The notes under the pieces: model-generated | What the model saw: only the letters and a program-made list of their open reading frames with translations | Told to the model about the DNA's origin: nothing | Databases searched by the model: none | Shown here: positions 8,030 to 17,006 of the stretch, piece by piece | Layout of the letters: each line of letters begins with the position of its first letter | Numbering within the stretch: the first letter of the stretch is position 1 | Translations under genes and position numbers: made by a program | NCBI GenBank assembly: GCA_009377865.1 | Contig: WHTH01000029.1 | Location: 1 to 47,886 of the forward strand | DNA length: 47,886 nt | Source of the DNA: Pseudonocardiaceae bacterium | Lineage (GTDB): Bacteria; Actinomycetota; Actinomycetes; Mycobacteriales; Pseudonocardiaceae | Direction: 5' to 3'

Positions 8030-9454
8030 TCACTTGGCCGCCTCCGCCCATGGGGGCGAGACGGCACCGTGGAGTGCGTCGGCGGGGATCCGCAGCCGGG
8101 GCGCCGCCTCGACCAGCCGCCGGGTGTACGGATGGACGGGGTCGGTCACCAGCTGCGCGGCGGGTCCGAGCTCGACCACCGTCCCCGCGCGCATCACCGC
8201 GATCCGGTCGGCGATCCGCTCGATCACCGGCAGGTCGTGCGACACCACCAGCACGGCGAGCTGAAGCCGCTGGCGCAGCTCGTCGAGCAGGTCCAGCACG
8301 TCGGCCTGCACCAGGATGTCGAGCCCGCTGGTCGGCTCGTCGGCGATCAGCACCTCGGGCTCGCAGGCCAGTGCGATCGCGATGACCGCCCGCTGCCGCA
8401 TCCCCCCGGAGAGCTGGTGTGGGTAGTCGCGCGCACAGCAGGGGTCCAGCGCCACCAGTCCGAGCAGCTCCGCGACCCGCGCGCGGACGGCGGCGCGCTT
8501 CATCGACCCATGGGCGGTCAGCGCCTCGCCGAGCTGGTCGCCCAGCGTGCGCACCGGGTTCAGCGCGCTCATCGCCTCCTGCGGGATCAGCCCGATGCGC
8601 CGGCCGCGCAGCGCCCGCAGCTGTGACGGCCCGAGCGCGGTGACGTCGTGACCGCACACCAGCACCCGGCCGCCGGTGACCCGCGCAGCGGCGGGAAGCA
8701 GGCGGAGGCAGGCGCCCGCCACCGTGGACTTGCCGCTGCCGGACTCGCCCACCAGGCCCACCAGCTCGCCGGGCTCCACCGATACGCTGACGCCGTCCAC
8801 GACAACCCGGTCGCCGTACGCGACGGTGAGCCGGTCGATCACCAGGGGGGCTGGCGCGGGCACGGGCGCACCGACCGCGCGCTGGCGGCGCACCGGAACT
8901 GGCTGGTCGCGCAGTGCGGGGCGGGCGCGCTCCTCGAAGGCGTAGCCGAGCAGCGCGAACGACAGCACGGTCAGCGCGATCGCCACGCCCGGCGGGAGCA
9001 CCCACCACAGCCACGCGTCGGTGAGGAACGCGCTGCGCGACTGCGCCAGCGACAGCATGGTGCCCCAGCTCTTCGCGGTGATGTCGCCGAGGCCGAGGAA
9101 CGCCAGCGACGCCTCGAGCAGGATCGCGGTCAGCCGCATCAGCGCCTCGTCCAGCCAGCCGCGGGCGTACCCGGCGACGACGCCGATCGCAGTGCCGACG
9201 ACGGTGGCGGCGAGCGCGGCGACGATGCCGATGATCAGCGAGATGCGGGCGCCGTGGATCAGCTCGGAGAGCAGGTCCTGACCGATGTCGTTGGTACCGA
9301 GCGGGTGCGTGGCCGACGGCGTTGCGAAGGGGGCGCCGGCCCGGGCGGTCGGGTCGTAAGGCGCGAGCAGCGGGGCGAGGACGGCAATCGTGACCAGCAG
9401 ACCGAGGACCACTGCGCCTGCCACCGCGCAGCGCCGGGACCGCGTGCCGGTCAC
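8030..9454 (-). CDS. ABC transporter permease-ATPase fusion (DppC-DppD) with an internal deletion in the permease
   Basis: The 474-residue product joins a DppC-like permease (about 1-195) to a DppD-like ATPase (about 200-474; GESGSGKST, LSGGMRQR, VLIADEPTSGLD, VVSHDLPVI). Permease-ATPase fusions of this type are known in actinobacteria. The permease reads normally through GYARGWLDEALMRLTAI and then jumps directly to LLEASLAFLGLGDITAKSWG. In DppC proteins about 70-80 residues, including the cytoplasmic EAA loop that contacts the ATPase, lie between these points. No other frame holds the missing part, so this looks like an in-frame deletion and the subunit is probably not functional. The GTG at 9454 overlaps the upstream stop (GTGA). 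Confidence 0.82.
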   Translation of the reverse strand: MTGTRSRRCAVAGAVVLGLLVTIAVLAPLLAPYDPTARAGAPFATPSATHPLGTNDIGQDLLSELIHGARISLIIGIVAALAATVVGTAIGVVAGYARGWLDEALMRLTAILLEASLAFLGLGDITAKSWGTMLSLAQSRSAFLTDAWLWWVLPPGVAIALTVLSFALLGYAFEERARPALRDQPVPVRRQRAVGAPVPAPAPLVIDRLTVAYGDRVVVDGVSVSVEPGELVGLVGESGSGKSTVAGACLRLLPAAARVTGGRVLVCGHDVTALGPSQLRALRGRRIGLIPQEAMSALNPVRTLGDQLGEALTAHGSMKRAAVRARVAELLGLVALDPCCARDYPHQLSGGMRQRAVIAIALACEPEVLIADEPTSGLDILVQADVLDLLDELRQRLQLAVLVVSHDLPVIERIADRIAVMRAGTVVELGPAAQLVTDPVHPYTRRLVEAAPRLRIPADALHGAVSPPWAEAAK

Positions 9455-10462
9455 CGGGCAGCCTCCGGCGCCGGCGTCCGATCACTGGCCGCCGCGCAGC
9501 GCCGGACCCGCGGGTCGAGCAGCGGGTAGGTCGCGTCGGCGAGCGCGTTGGCGGCGACGACCCCCACCGTGACGACCAGGAAGGCACCCTGCAACAGCGG
9601 GTAGTCACGCGCGATTACGGCCTCGTAGATCAGCCGGCCGATGCCGGGGTAGGCGAAGACCGTCTCCACCACCACCGCGCCCGAGACGAGGGTGCCCACC
9701 GCGAGCGTGAGGTGGGTGTAGACGGGCAGCAACGCGGTGCGCAGCGCGTGGCGCATCGCAATGCGGGCTTCACCGACCCCGGTGCAGCGGGCCAGCCGGA
9801 TGAACGGCTCGTCGAGCACCGAGGTCATCGAGGCCCGGGCCAGCAGGAAGATCGAACCCAGCGAGGCCAGGGTCAGCGTCACCACCGGGAGCACCAACCG
9901 TTGCGCCACCTCGAGCCAGCCGGCAGCACCATCCGCGGTGATCGCCACGGCACCGTAGGAGGGAAACCAGCCGAGCTCGACCGAGAACACCGCGATGAGC
10001 AGCATCCCGACCCAGAACCCGGGCATGGCGTCGAGCGCCCACGCCGGTGACCATCCCCGCGTCGCGCCGGCTGCCCCGCCGCCAGGCGGCGACCGCGCCC
10101 AGCAGCGTCCCGAGCACGAAGGCGAGCAGGGTCGCGATGCCGACCAGCGCCAGCGTCCAAGGCAGCCGCTCGGCCAGCACGTCGAGGACCGGGCGGTTGT
10201 AGTCGACCGAGACGCCGAGGTCACCGCGGACCAACCCGGCCCAGAACGCCGCGTACTGCTCCGGCAGGCCGGCGTCGAGCCCGTAGTCGGCCCGCACCTG
10301 CACCAGCTGTTCGGGGGTGAGGCCGGCCGTCTCGCCCCCGTAGAGGTAGGTGACCGGGTCGCCGGGCGCCAGGTGCGGCAGCAGGAAGTTCACCGTCGTT
10401 GCCGCCAGCAGCACCAGCGCGTACTGCCCGGCTCGGCCCAGCGCACGGGGGAGCCGGCTCAT
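9451..10462 (-). pseudogene. ABC transporter permease (DppB-like), frameshifted
   Basis: The 5' part from ATG 10462 encodes the DppB N-terminus (TTVNFLLPHLAPGDPV, YGLDAGLPEQY, GDLGVSVDYNRPV) up to about RRGSRRDAGMVTGV. The rest of the permease, from ALDAMPGFWVGMLLIAVF through the EAA loop MRHALRTALLPVYTHL to the stop at 9451, is in another frame. The switch falls at the CCC run at 10038-10040. Removing one base there restores a continuous family-like protein of about 336 residues. Either the gene is broken or this is a one-base sequencing or assembly error. Confidence 0.8.
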
Positions 10463-11763
10463 CGTCCGGGCTCGACGACGGCCCCGGCCTGCTTGGCCAC
10501 CTCACGGGGCAGCAGCGACCACTTGTGCACCAGGCCGTAGCCGGGCGACTCCACCCACCCGTCGTAAGCCTCCGGCCAGTAGGCGATCTCACCCGAGGGA
10601 TAGTGCAGCGGGATCGACGTGGGCGCCTCGTTGCACAGCTGCTGCATCCGGGACGACACCGCGGCCCGCGCGTCGATCGTCTCGGTCGCCTTCCACTCCT
10701 CGAACAGCGCCTCGAACTCCGGGTAGGGCACCTCGGGCAGGTCCCACAGGTATCCGGAGTAGTGGGACATGATGAACTGCGTCGGGTCGGCGACACCGTG
10801 CGCGGTGATGTTGTCGACGTAGATCCGGTACGACAGCGGTCCGTCCGGACCCTCTCGCACCCCGTCGCCGTCGGTGTCGGTGAATCCGAGGCCGTCGAGG
10901 ATCCGCCGTGTGGTCTGCGGTTCGTACGGCGTGCGCAGATCCGGGTCGGTCCAGGGCGAATCGGGGTGGGGGTAGCCGCGGTCGGCGGGCCGCCCCGAGC
11001 CCAGCCACACGTCCTCGTGCAGCTCCTGGCGGTCGATCGCCGCCGACAGCGCGCGCCGGAACTCCGGGTTGTCGAACGGTGCGCGCTGGAAGTTGATCCG
11101 CAGCTCCGGGAACTGCAGCGGGGTCGTGGTGGCCACCTCGATGTCGTCCGAGTTGCTGAACTGGTCGACCAGTTCCGGCGGGAGGAACTGGGTCGCGGCG
11201 TCGATCTCGCCCGTCTGCCGCGCCGTGAACGTGGTGCTCGGGCTCGGGATGATCGGCATGAGCAGGTCGTCGTGGCGCTCCGGATCCTCGATGGTGCTCC
11301 AGATGTGCTCGGGCATGATCGGCACGTGGGCCAGCGTCACGCTCCCGAGGAACGGGCAGTTGAACCCGCAGGTCAGCTCGAGTTCGTGGGTGCCGAGCAC
11401 CTTCAGCTGCTCGATGTGGGGCACCGTGGTGATGTGGTGGGAGTAGGTGCCGCTGGGCACCTCCTTGAACCACTCGATGGTGAACGCCACGTCATCCGCC
11501 GTGAACGGCTCCCCGTCGTGCCAGGTGACGTCCTCGCGCAGCGAGATCCGCCAGGTCCTCGGATCGACGTCGCGGACCTCGGTGGCCAGCCACGGCTGCG
11601 GCTCCTCGGCGTACGGTGACGGGGCCACCAACCGGTCGTAGACCAGGAACGTCAGCGGGTCATTGCTCTGATTCAGGATGTTGAGCGGGCCGAAGTCCTC
11701 CTCGACCGCGATGCGTAGCTGGTCAGGTGGCCCCGGCGCGGCAGCATCGCGAGAGTAAGGCAA
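10459..11763 (-). CDS. ABC transporter substrate-binding protein (SBP family 5), apparently degraded
   Basis: This 434-residue frame is an extracellular binding protein of the oligopeptide/nickel type (PLNILNQSNDPLTFLVYDRL, DVTWHDGEPFTADDVAFTIEWFK, TARQTGEIDAA, PEFRRALSAAIDRQEL, AHGVADPTQF). Three things are wrong. There is no signal peptide or lipobox: the frame begins at a TTG inside the iron box. The usual GTGPY block between the IWSTIEDP segment and the QTGEID segment is missing. The lobe between YRIYVDN and AHGVADPTQF is also far too short. Family members are usually 500-550 residues. These look like in-frame deletions, so the protein is probably inactive. ATGA overlap with the permease gene. 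Confidence 0.75.
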   Translation of the reverse strand: MPYSRDAAAPGPPDQLRIAVEEDFGPLNILNQSNDPLTFLVYDRLVAPSPYAEEPQPWLATEVRDVDPRTWRISLREDVTWHDGEPFTADDVAFTIEWFKEVPSGTYSHHITTVPHIEQLKVLGTHELELTCGFNCPFLGSVTLAHVPIMPEHIWSTIEDPERHDDLLMPIIPSPSTTFTARQTGEIDAATQFLPPELVDQFSNSDDIEVATTTPLQFPELRINFQRAPFDNPEFRRALSAAIDRQELHEDVWLGSGRPADRGYPHPDSPWTDPDLRTPYEPQTTRRILDGLGFTDTDGDGVREGPDGPLSYRIYVDNITAHGVADPTQFIMSHYSGYLWDLPEVPYPEFEALFEEWKATETIDARAAVSSRMQQLCNEAPTSIPLHYPSGEIAYWPEAYDGWVESPGYGLVHKWSLLPREVAKQAGAVVEPGR

Positions 11764-11774
11764 GCCTTACCTTC
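11756..11774. promoter_or_regulatory. IdeR/DtxR-type iron box
   Basis: TAAGGCAAGCCTTACCTTC fits the 19-base IdeR/DmdR/DtxR consensus TWAGGTWAGSCTWACCTWA at 17 of 19 positions, and GTAAGGC-AA-GCCTTAC around it is a near-perfect palindrome. It lies between the divergent ABC-transporter operon (minus) and the patB-like gene (plus). Family knowledge: iron-loaded IdeR represses siderophore and iron-uptake genes through such boxes. Both flanking units are therefore probably induced by iron starvation. Confidence 0.82.
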
Positions 11775-11820
11775 ACGGCAAGGAGTCGCGTCGACCAATC
11801 CCTCTGGTAAACACGCACGG

Positions 11821-12972
11821 GTGGAGGGCACGCTGCACGCCGCGATCGACGCGCTGGACGCCGAGCGGCTGCGCGGCCGCCGCACGATGAAGTGGTCGCG
11901 CTATCCGGCCGACGTGCTGCCCGCCTGGGTCGCGGAGATGGACTACCCGCTCGCGCCGGCGGTGCACCGCGCGGTGCGCGACGCGTTGCAGCGCGACGAC
12001 CTCGGTTACCCCGAACCCGACGGCCTCGCGGAGGCGTTCGCAGGGTGGGCGCAGCGCGCGCAGGGCTGGACGCCTGACCCGGCATTGGCCGTGCCGGTGG
12101 CCGACGTGATGGCGGGGCTCGAGGCAGCGCTGCGGGTGCTCACCGCGCCCGGTGACGGCGTCGTCATCGCGACCCCCGCGTACCCGCCGTTCTTCGCGCT
12201 GCTCGACGACCTGGGCCGGCGCGCGGTGCCGTGGCCGCTGCGCGACGCCGACAGCGGATGGCAGCTCGACCTCGACGGGCTGAATGCCGGGTTGGTCGCA
12301 GGTGCCCGTGCGGTGCTGCTGTGCTCCCCGCACAATCCCGTCGGACGGGTGTGGAGCGCCGACGAGCTGCGCGCCGTCGCCCGCATCGCGGAGCGCCACG
12401 GTGTGCCGGTGGTCTCCGACGAGGTGCACGCCCCACTGCTCGCCACCGGTGCGCGCTTCACCCCGTTCGCGACCGTGAGCGACAACTCGGTGACCGTCAC
12501 GAGCATCTCCAAGGGCTGGAACGTGCCCGGCCTCAAGTGCGCGCTGCTCGTCGCGCAGCCGGCGACCGCACACGTCGCCGCCGCGGTGCCCGAGCGGGAG
12601 CGGCTGCGACCCTCGGTACCCGGTGTCGAGGCGAGCATCGCGGTGTGGACCGACGACGGTGGCTGGCTCGACGCCGTCCGCTCCTACCTCGACCGCACCC
12701 GTGCGGAGCTCGCCGCGTGGGCGCGTGAGCACCCGCGGGTCCGCACCCATCCGGGCCAGGCCGGCTACCTGGCCTGGCTCGACCTGCGGGCTACCGGGCT
12801 CGGCGACGACCCGGCCGCCGTGCTGCTGGACCGCGCCAGGGTCGCGCTGAACCCCGGCCACACCTTCACCCGTCGCGCCGCCGACGGGCACGGCTGCGTC
12901 CGGCTCAACCACGGCACCTCGCTGCCGCTACTGCGCGAGGTGTTCGCGCGCATCGACGGCGTGCTGGAGTAG
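11821..12972 (+). CDS. MalY/PatB-family PLP-dependent C-S lyase / aminotransferase
   Basis: The 383-residue fold-type I PLP enzyme has the MalY/PatB N-terminus ([26 protein letters not shown]), the substrate loop [20 protein letters not shown] with the cofactor aspartate, and [13 protein letters not shown] with the Schiff-base lysine. Members cleave cystathionine or other cysteine conjugates, or act as aminotransferases. The GTG at 11821 is chosen because the family N-terminus [12 protein letters not shown] starts there; no clear Shine-Dalgarno is visible. It diverges from the ABC operon across the iron box and may be iron-regulated. Its substrate here is unknown. Confidence 0.85.
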   Translation: MEGTLHAAIDALDAERLRGRRTMKWSRYPADVLPAWVAEMDYPLAPAVHRAVRDALQRDDLGYPEPDGLAEAFAGWAQRAQGWTPDPALAVPVADVMAGLEAALRVLTAPGDGVVIATPAYPPFFALLDDLGRRAVPWPLRDADSGWQLDLDGLNAGLVAGARAVLLCSPHNPVGRVWSADELRAVARIAERHGVPVVSDEVHAPLLATGARFTPFATVSDNSVTVTSISKGWNVPGLKCALLVAQPATAHVAAAVPERERLRPSVPGVEASIAVWTDDGGWLDAVRSYLDRTRAELAAWAREHPRVRTHPGQAGYLAWLDLRATGLGDDPAAVLLDRARVALNPGHTFTRRAADGHGCVRLNHGTSLPLLREVFARIDGVLE

Positions 12973-13054
12973 TTGGCGAAGTCACCTGCACCGAGGATTC
13001 GGCGGCTCGATACGCTGCGGGCTCCGTCACCGACGTCCGAAAGGGTCCCTCGAC

Positions 13055-14803
13055 GTGATCACCAGGCTGTCCACGCTGTTCCTGCGCACCCTGCGCGAGA
13101 ACCCGGCGGACGCCGAGGTGCCGAGCCACCAGCTGCTCGTGCGCGCCGGCTACGTCCGCCGCGTCGCCCCGGGGATCTACTCCTGGCTGCCGCTGGGCTT
13201 GCGCGTGCTGCGCAATGTCGAGGCCGTGGTGCGCGAGGAGATGGACGCGATCGGCGGGCAGGAGATCCTGTTCCCGGCGCTGCTGCCGCGCGAGCCCTAC
13301 GAGGCTACCGGGCGGTGGACCGAGTACGGCGACAACGTGTTCCGGCTCAAGGACCGTCGCAAGGCCGACTACCTGCTCGGTCCCACTCACGAGGAGCTGT
13401 TCACGCTCACCGTGAAGGGCGAGCTGTCCTCCTACAAGGACTACCCGGTGATCCTTTACCAGATCCAGACCAAGTACCGGGACGAGGATCGGCCCCGTGC
13501 CGGCATCCTACGTGGCCGGGAGTTCCTGATGAAGGACTCCTACTCGTTCGACCTGTCCGATGAGGACTTCGCCGTGTCCTACCGGCGCCACCGTGAGGCC
13601 TACGTTCGCATCTTCGACCGGCTCGGGTTGCGCTACGCGATCGTGTCGGCGATGTCCGGCGCGATGGGCGGCTCGGCCAGCGAGGAGTTCCTCGCCGAGT
13701 CCGAGTCCGGTGAGGACACCTTCGTCCGGTGCCCGGCATCGGGCTACGCCGCGAACGTCGAGGCCGTCACCACTCCGGCGCCTCCCGAGCAGCCCGTCGA
13801 GGGCAAGGCTGCAGCGGCGGTGCATCACACACCGGACACCCCGACCATCGAGTCGCTGGTCAGCTTCCTCAACGCCGCGCACCTCGGTCGGACATTCACC
13901 GAGGCCGACACGCTCAAGAACGTCATGGTCAAGACCCGCGCGCCGGCCACCGAGGAGTGGGAGCTGCTCGGTGTCGGCGTGCCCGGCGACCGCGACGTCG
14001 ACCTCAAGCGGCTCGAGGCCGCATTGCACCCCGCCGAGGTCGCGCTGCTCGACGAGCCGGACTTCGCCGCGCACCCGTTTCTCGTCAAGGGCTACATCGG
14101 CCCGGGTTCACTGGCCACCAACGGGGTTCGCTACCTTGTCGACCCCCGGATCGTGCGCGGGACGGCCTGGGTCACCGGCGCCGACCGAGACGACCACCAC
14201 GTCGTCGATCTCGTCTGCGGGCGCGACTTCACGCCGGACGGCACGGTGGAGGCCGCCGAGGTCCGCGAGGGTGACGAGTCGCCGGACGGTGGCGGTGCGC
14301 TGGTCGCCGCCCGCGGCATCGAGATCGCACACATCTTCCAGCTCGGCCGCAAGTTCACCGACGCGTTCGCGGTGGACGCGCTGGGCGCCGACTCGAAGCC
14401 GATCCGGATCACCATGGGTTCCTACGGCATCGGGGTGTCCCGGCTGGTCGCCGCGATCGCCGAGCAGTCCCACGACGACCTCGGCCTGGTCTGGCCGCGC
14501 GTGGTGGCCCCCGCCGACGTCCACGTGGTGGTCGCCGGCAAGCACGCGACGGTGGCCGATGCCGCCGAGCGGCTCGCCACGGAGCTGGACGACGCCGGGG
14601 TGCGGGTGATGCTCGACGACCGCGGCGCCACCCCGGGCGTCAAGTTCGCCGACGCCGAGCTGATCGGGGCACCGACGATCCTGGTCGTGGGTCGCGGGCT
14701 GGCCGATGGCGTCGTCGAGGTCAAGGACCGGGCGACGGGGGAGCGCACCGAGGTCGCCGTCGACGACTCCGTGGCGCACCTCGCAGAGCTCTGCGGGAAG
14801 TAA
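13055..14803 (+). CDS. proS: Prolyl-tRNA synthetase, bacterial type with editing domain
   Basis: ProS charges tRNA-Pro. The 582-residue protein has the bacterial arrangement. The class II catalytic core is split by an INS editing domain, with motif 1 around [20 protein letters not shown], motif 2 in [28 protein letters not shown], and motif 3 in [20 protein letters not shown]. The INS domain spans about 230-385, and the anticodon-binding domain about 480-582 contains [20 protein letters not shown]. The GTG at 13055 follows an AAAGGG and matches the family start. In mycobacteria proS also sits beside the two Ala-rich genes and rimP. Confidence 0.95.
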   Translation: MITRLSTLFLRTLRENPADAEVPSHQLLVRAGYVRRVAPGIYSWLPLGLRVLRNVEAVVREEMDAIGGQEILFPALLPREPYEATGRWTEYGDNVFRLKDRRKADYLLGPTHEELFTLTVKGELSSYKDYPVILYQIQTKYRDEDRPRAGILRGREFLMKDSYSFDLSDEDFAVSYRRHREAYVRIFDRLGLRYAIVSAMSGAMGGSASEEFLAESESGEDTFVRCPASGYAANVEAVTTPAPPEQPVEGKAAAAVHHTPDTPTIESLVSFLNAAHLGRTFTEADTLKNVMVKTRAPATEEWELLGVGVPGDRDVDLKRLEAALHPAEVALLDEPDFAAHPFLVKGYIGPGSLATNGVRYLVDPRIVRGTAWVTGADRDDHHVVDLVCGRDFTPDGTVEAAEVREGDESPDGGGALVAARGIEIAHIFQLGRKFTDAFAVDALGADSKPIRITMGSYGIGVSRLVAAIAEQSHDDLGLVWPRVVAPADVHVVVAGKHATVADAAERLATELDDAGVRVMLDDRGATPGVKFADAELIGAPTILVVGRGLADGVVEVKDRATGERTEVAVDDSVAHLAELCGK

Positions 14804-14811
14804 ACGCCGCC

Positions 14812-14896
14812 AAGGGCACCTTCACTGCGGTCCGGCGCAGCTGTGGCGCCGTGAAGGGCACCTTCCCTGCTCCGGGCGCCGTAAAGGGCACCTTCA
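14812..14896. repeat. Three copies of an AAGGGCACCTTC hairpin repeat between convergent genes
   Basis: GAAGG-GCA-CCTTC-like units occur at 14812-14824, 14853-14865 and 14883-14896, each with a self-complementary 4-5 base stem and separated by GC-rich segments sharing GGCGCCGTRAAGGG. They fill the 114-base gap between the convergent proS and YjbQ genes. A role as bidirectional terminator or as an intergenic repeat family is plausible. No T-run follows the stems, so intrinsic termination is not certain. Confidence 0.7.
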
Positions 14897-14917
14897 CGGC
14901 AGCTGGTGGCGGCAAGT

Positions 14918-15328
14918 TCAGCCGGTCAGGAAGCTCAGCCGCACGGTGCGCACGGGGTTGTCGCCGTTGGTGTCCACCAGGCATATGGACTGCCAGGTTC
15001 CCAGCGCCGGGCGGCCACCGAGCACCGGCACCGTGGCATACGGCGATAACAGCGCGGGCAGCAGGTGGTCGCGGCCGTGGCCGGGCGAGCCGTGCCGGTG
15101 TCGCCAGCGCTCGTCGGCGGGCAGCAGCTCGGCCAGCGCCGCCAGCAGATCGGGTTCGCTGCCCGAACCGGTCTCGATCAGCGCCAGGCCTGCGGTCGCG
15201 TGCGGCACCCACACGTGCAACAGGCCGTCACCCGCCCCGGCACGGTCGAGGAACGAGGTGCACTCGCGGGTCAGGTCGTGCACCCCTTCCGACGAACCGG
15301 TCTCGATGCACACTTCCTCGGTATCCAC
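14918..15328 (-). CDS. YjbQ/UPF0047 family protein
   Basis: The 136-residue protein carries the UPF0047 signature: GLLHVWVPHATAGLALIETG, an HRHGSPGHGRDHLLPALLSP block with clustered histidines, and the end GTWQSICLVDTNGDNPVRTV. Homologs can substitute weakly for thiamine-phosphate synthase (thus secondary thiamine-phosphate synthase), but the true role is unknown. It is convergent with proS and ends in the repeat-rich gap. The ATG at 15328 is a sensible start, giving MDTEEVCIETGS. Confidence 0.85.
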   Translation of the reverse strand: MDTEEVCIETGSSEGVHDLTRECTSFLDRAGAGDGLLHVWVPHATAGLALIETGSGSEPDLLAALAELLPADERWRHRHGSPGHGRDHLLPALLSPYATVPVLGGRPALGTWQSICLVDTNGDNPVRTVRLSFLTG

Positions 15329-15352
15329 AGCTGTGACGGTAACCCGCCCGGG

Positions 15353-15838
15353 TCACGGCTTGCCGGGGAACGGCACCGTCACGGTCTCGTCGCCGGCGGC
15401 GGCGCGCCACCGGGCGGCGCGTACCGCAGCGCCGGTCAGCGCCTCCAGCGCCGCGGCACGCACCTGCCGCAGCGAGCTGCGCTCGATCGCCGAACGCCAG
15501 GTCTGCGCCGTGTCGGTCTCTGCGGTGACAGCCAGCCGCTGCGCGTCCGCCGGGCCGTCGACCGGTTCCGGCACCCGGTAAGCGGGCTCCGCAGTCACCG
15601 GTCCGACCCCGGCGTCGGTCAGCAGCCGCTCGGTGGCGTCGCGCCGGGCGCGGTGCGTTGCGACGGCATCGGCAACCGCCTCGGCGCGCTCCACGGGAAG
15701 GTAGGCGGCGATCAGGCCGTACGCCCACACCGCGGCGTGCTCGGCGGCGAGCGCCGCCTGCAGTGCGGAGACCGTGGCAGCGTCGAGCCTCGGGCGGGGA
15801 GGCGGGCTGGGACTCGGGCCGGGAGTCGAGGAGGTCAC
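15353..15838 (-). CDS. DUF4439 ferritin-like domain protein
   Basis: From the GTG at 15838, which overlaps the upstream stop (GTGA), the 161-residue protein has a Pro/Ser-rich start. A four-helix core follows: ALQAALAAEHAAVWAYGLIAAYL, EAVADAVATHRARRDATERLL, a middle segment with RVPEPVDGPADAQRLA, and AAALEALTGAAVRAARWR. This is the DUF4439 pattern, a ferritin-like fold. The gene pairs with the lipoprotein upstream; equivalents of this pair lie beside rimP in mycobacteria. Function is unknown. Confidence 0.8.
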   Translation of the reverse strand: MTSSTPGPSPSPPPRPRLDAATVSALQAALAAEHAAVWAYGLIAAYLPVERAEAVADAVATHRARRDATERLLTDAGVGPVTAEPAYRVPEPVDGPADAQRLAVTAETDTAQTWRSAIERSSLRQVRAAALEALTGAAVRAARWRAAAGDETVTVPFPGKP

Positions 15839-16329
15839 GGCAGCACCGCCCGGTGGCTGGCGCAACAGGCCGCGATCGAGGCGAGCAGCCCGGCGCGGTG
15901 GCCGGGAGCTGACTCGACCACCGTGGCGGCCTGGCCCTGGGCGGCGCGTAGCGCGGCGGCCAGCTCGCCACGGGCGGCCGCCGTATCGGTGGGAACGGGC
16001 GGTGAACTCGGCGGGGCGGCCGCGACGCTGCTGGGAGCCGGCGTCGGCCGTACCCGGCGCAGCTCCGCCCGCACCGCTGCGGCATGTGCCCGGCGGTCGG
16101 CGGCGACGGCCGCCGCTGCCGCAGCCAGCGACGGGTGGGCGTTCGAGATCGTGGCAGCCAGCCGTGCGTCCGCCACGGCTCGCCGCGCCACCGGCTCGAG
16201 CGGGTCCGGCGCCGGCGGAGTCTGCCGGTCCGTGCAGGCTGCCAGGGCGGGGGCACCGAGCAGCACCGCGGCGGCACCTCGCGCACCGGCATCGAGCACC
16301 CTACGTCGGCTCGGGCGGGACGTGGTCAC
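15835..16329 (-). CDS. Putative Tat-exported lipoprotein, Ala-rich
   Basis: From GTG 16329 the protein has 164 residues. It begins with a twin-arginine-like signal (SRRRVL), a hydrophobic stretch and a lipobox LAAC, so the mature form should be lipid-anchored outside the membrane. The remainder is Ala-rich helix, with a short Pro/Ser-rich segment (about 100-115), and ends in SIAACCASHRAVLP. An alternative ATG at 16354 would add nine residues before the signal. It overlaps and probably functions with the DUF4439 gene. It diverges from rimP. Confidence 0.78.
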   Translation of the reverse strand: MTTSRPSRRRVLDAGARGAAAVLLGAPALAACTDRQTPPAPDPLEPVARRAVADARLAATISNAHPSLAAAAAAVAADRRAHAAAVRAELRRVRPTPAPSSVAAAPPSSPPVPTDTAAARGELAAALRAAQGQAATVVESAPGHRAGLLASIAACCASHRAVLP

Positions 16330-16481
16330 GTTGCGCCATCCTGCCAGGCAGCATGACATGATCTTCCTGCGTGCCCGCTGCCGCAGGCGCGATACGCTTT
16401 TGACCGCGACCGCGCGACCGAGCCCGCCGCTCGGGCCCGGAGGCACCGGTCGTGATGAGTCGCATTGAGGAGGAGGCCACG

Positions 16482-17006
16482 GTGACCGCGCAGTCCCCGA
16501 ACGCAGACTCACCGCTCGAGCCGGTGGTACGCGATGCGGTGGCACGCGCGGGTTTCGAGCTGGAGGAACTCGACGTGGCGCGGGCCGGTCGCCGCCAGCT
16601 GGTGCGGGTGACCGTCGACGCCGAGGGCGGGGTCGGGCTCGACGACATCACGACCGTGAGCCGGGCGGTGTCGGCGGTGCTCGACGAGCACGACCACATG
16701 CTCGCCGGCTCCTACACACTCGAGGTCACGTCACCCGGCGTGGACCGGCCGCTGACCCAGCCCCGGCACTGGCGGCGCAACCGGCTGCGGCGGGTCCGCG
16801 TCCGCGGCGCCGACGGAGCAGAGTTCATCGGCCGGGTCGGGGACTGCGACGACGAGGGCGTGACGCTACTGGTGGACGGCGCGCGGCGGCGGGTCCGTTA
16901 TGCCGAGGTGCAGCGCGCGGTCGTCGAGCTGGAGTTCAATCAGCCACCGGCCGCCGAGCTGGCGGCGCTGGATGCTCCGGCAAGCGGGACGAAGGAGGAC
17001 CGATGA
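16482..17006 (+). CDS. rimP: Ribosome maturation factor RimP
   Basis: RimP helps late 30S subunit assembly. The 174-residue protein contains [50 protein letters not shown] and the [14 protein letters not shown] motif. The GTG at 16482 is chosen because GAGGAGGAGG lies at 16467-16476; the in-frame ATG at 16455 is less well placed. It overlaps nusA by 4 bases (ATGA) and heads the rimP-nusA-ylxR-infB-rbfA cluster. Confidence 0.93.
   Translation: MTAQSPNADSPLEPVVRDAVARAGFELEELDVARAGRRQLVRVTVDAEGGVGLDDITTVSRAVSAVLDEHDHMLAGSYTLEVTSPGVDRPLTQPRHWRRNRLRRVRVRGADGAEFIGRVGDCDDEGVTLLVDGARRRVRYAEVQRAVVELEFNQPPAAELAALDAPASGTKEDR

Noticed and set aside
14804-14917. CRISPR-like array in the AAGGGCACCTTC repeats
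   Set aside because: Units are only 12-13 bases, spacers are 17-28 bases and share sequence, and no cas genes are present.
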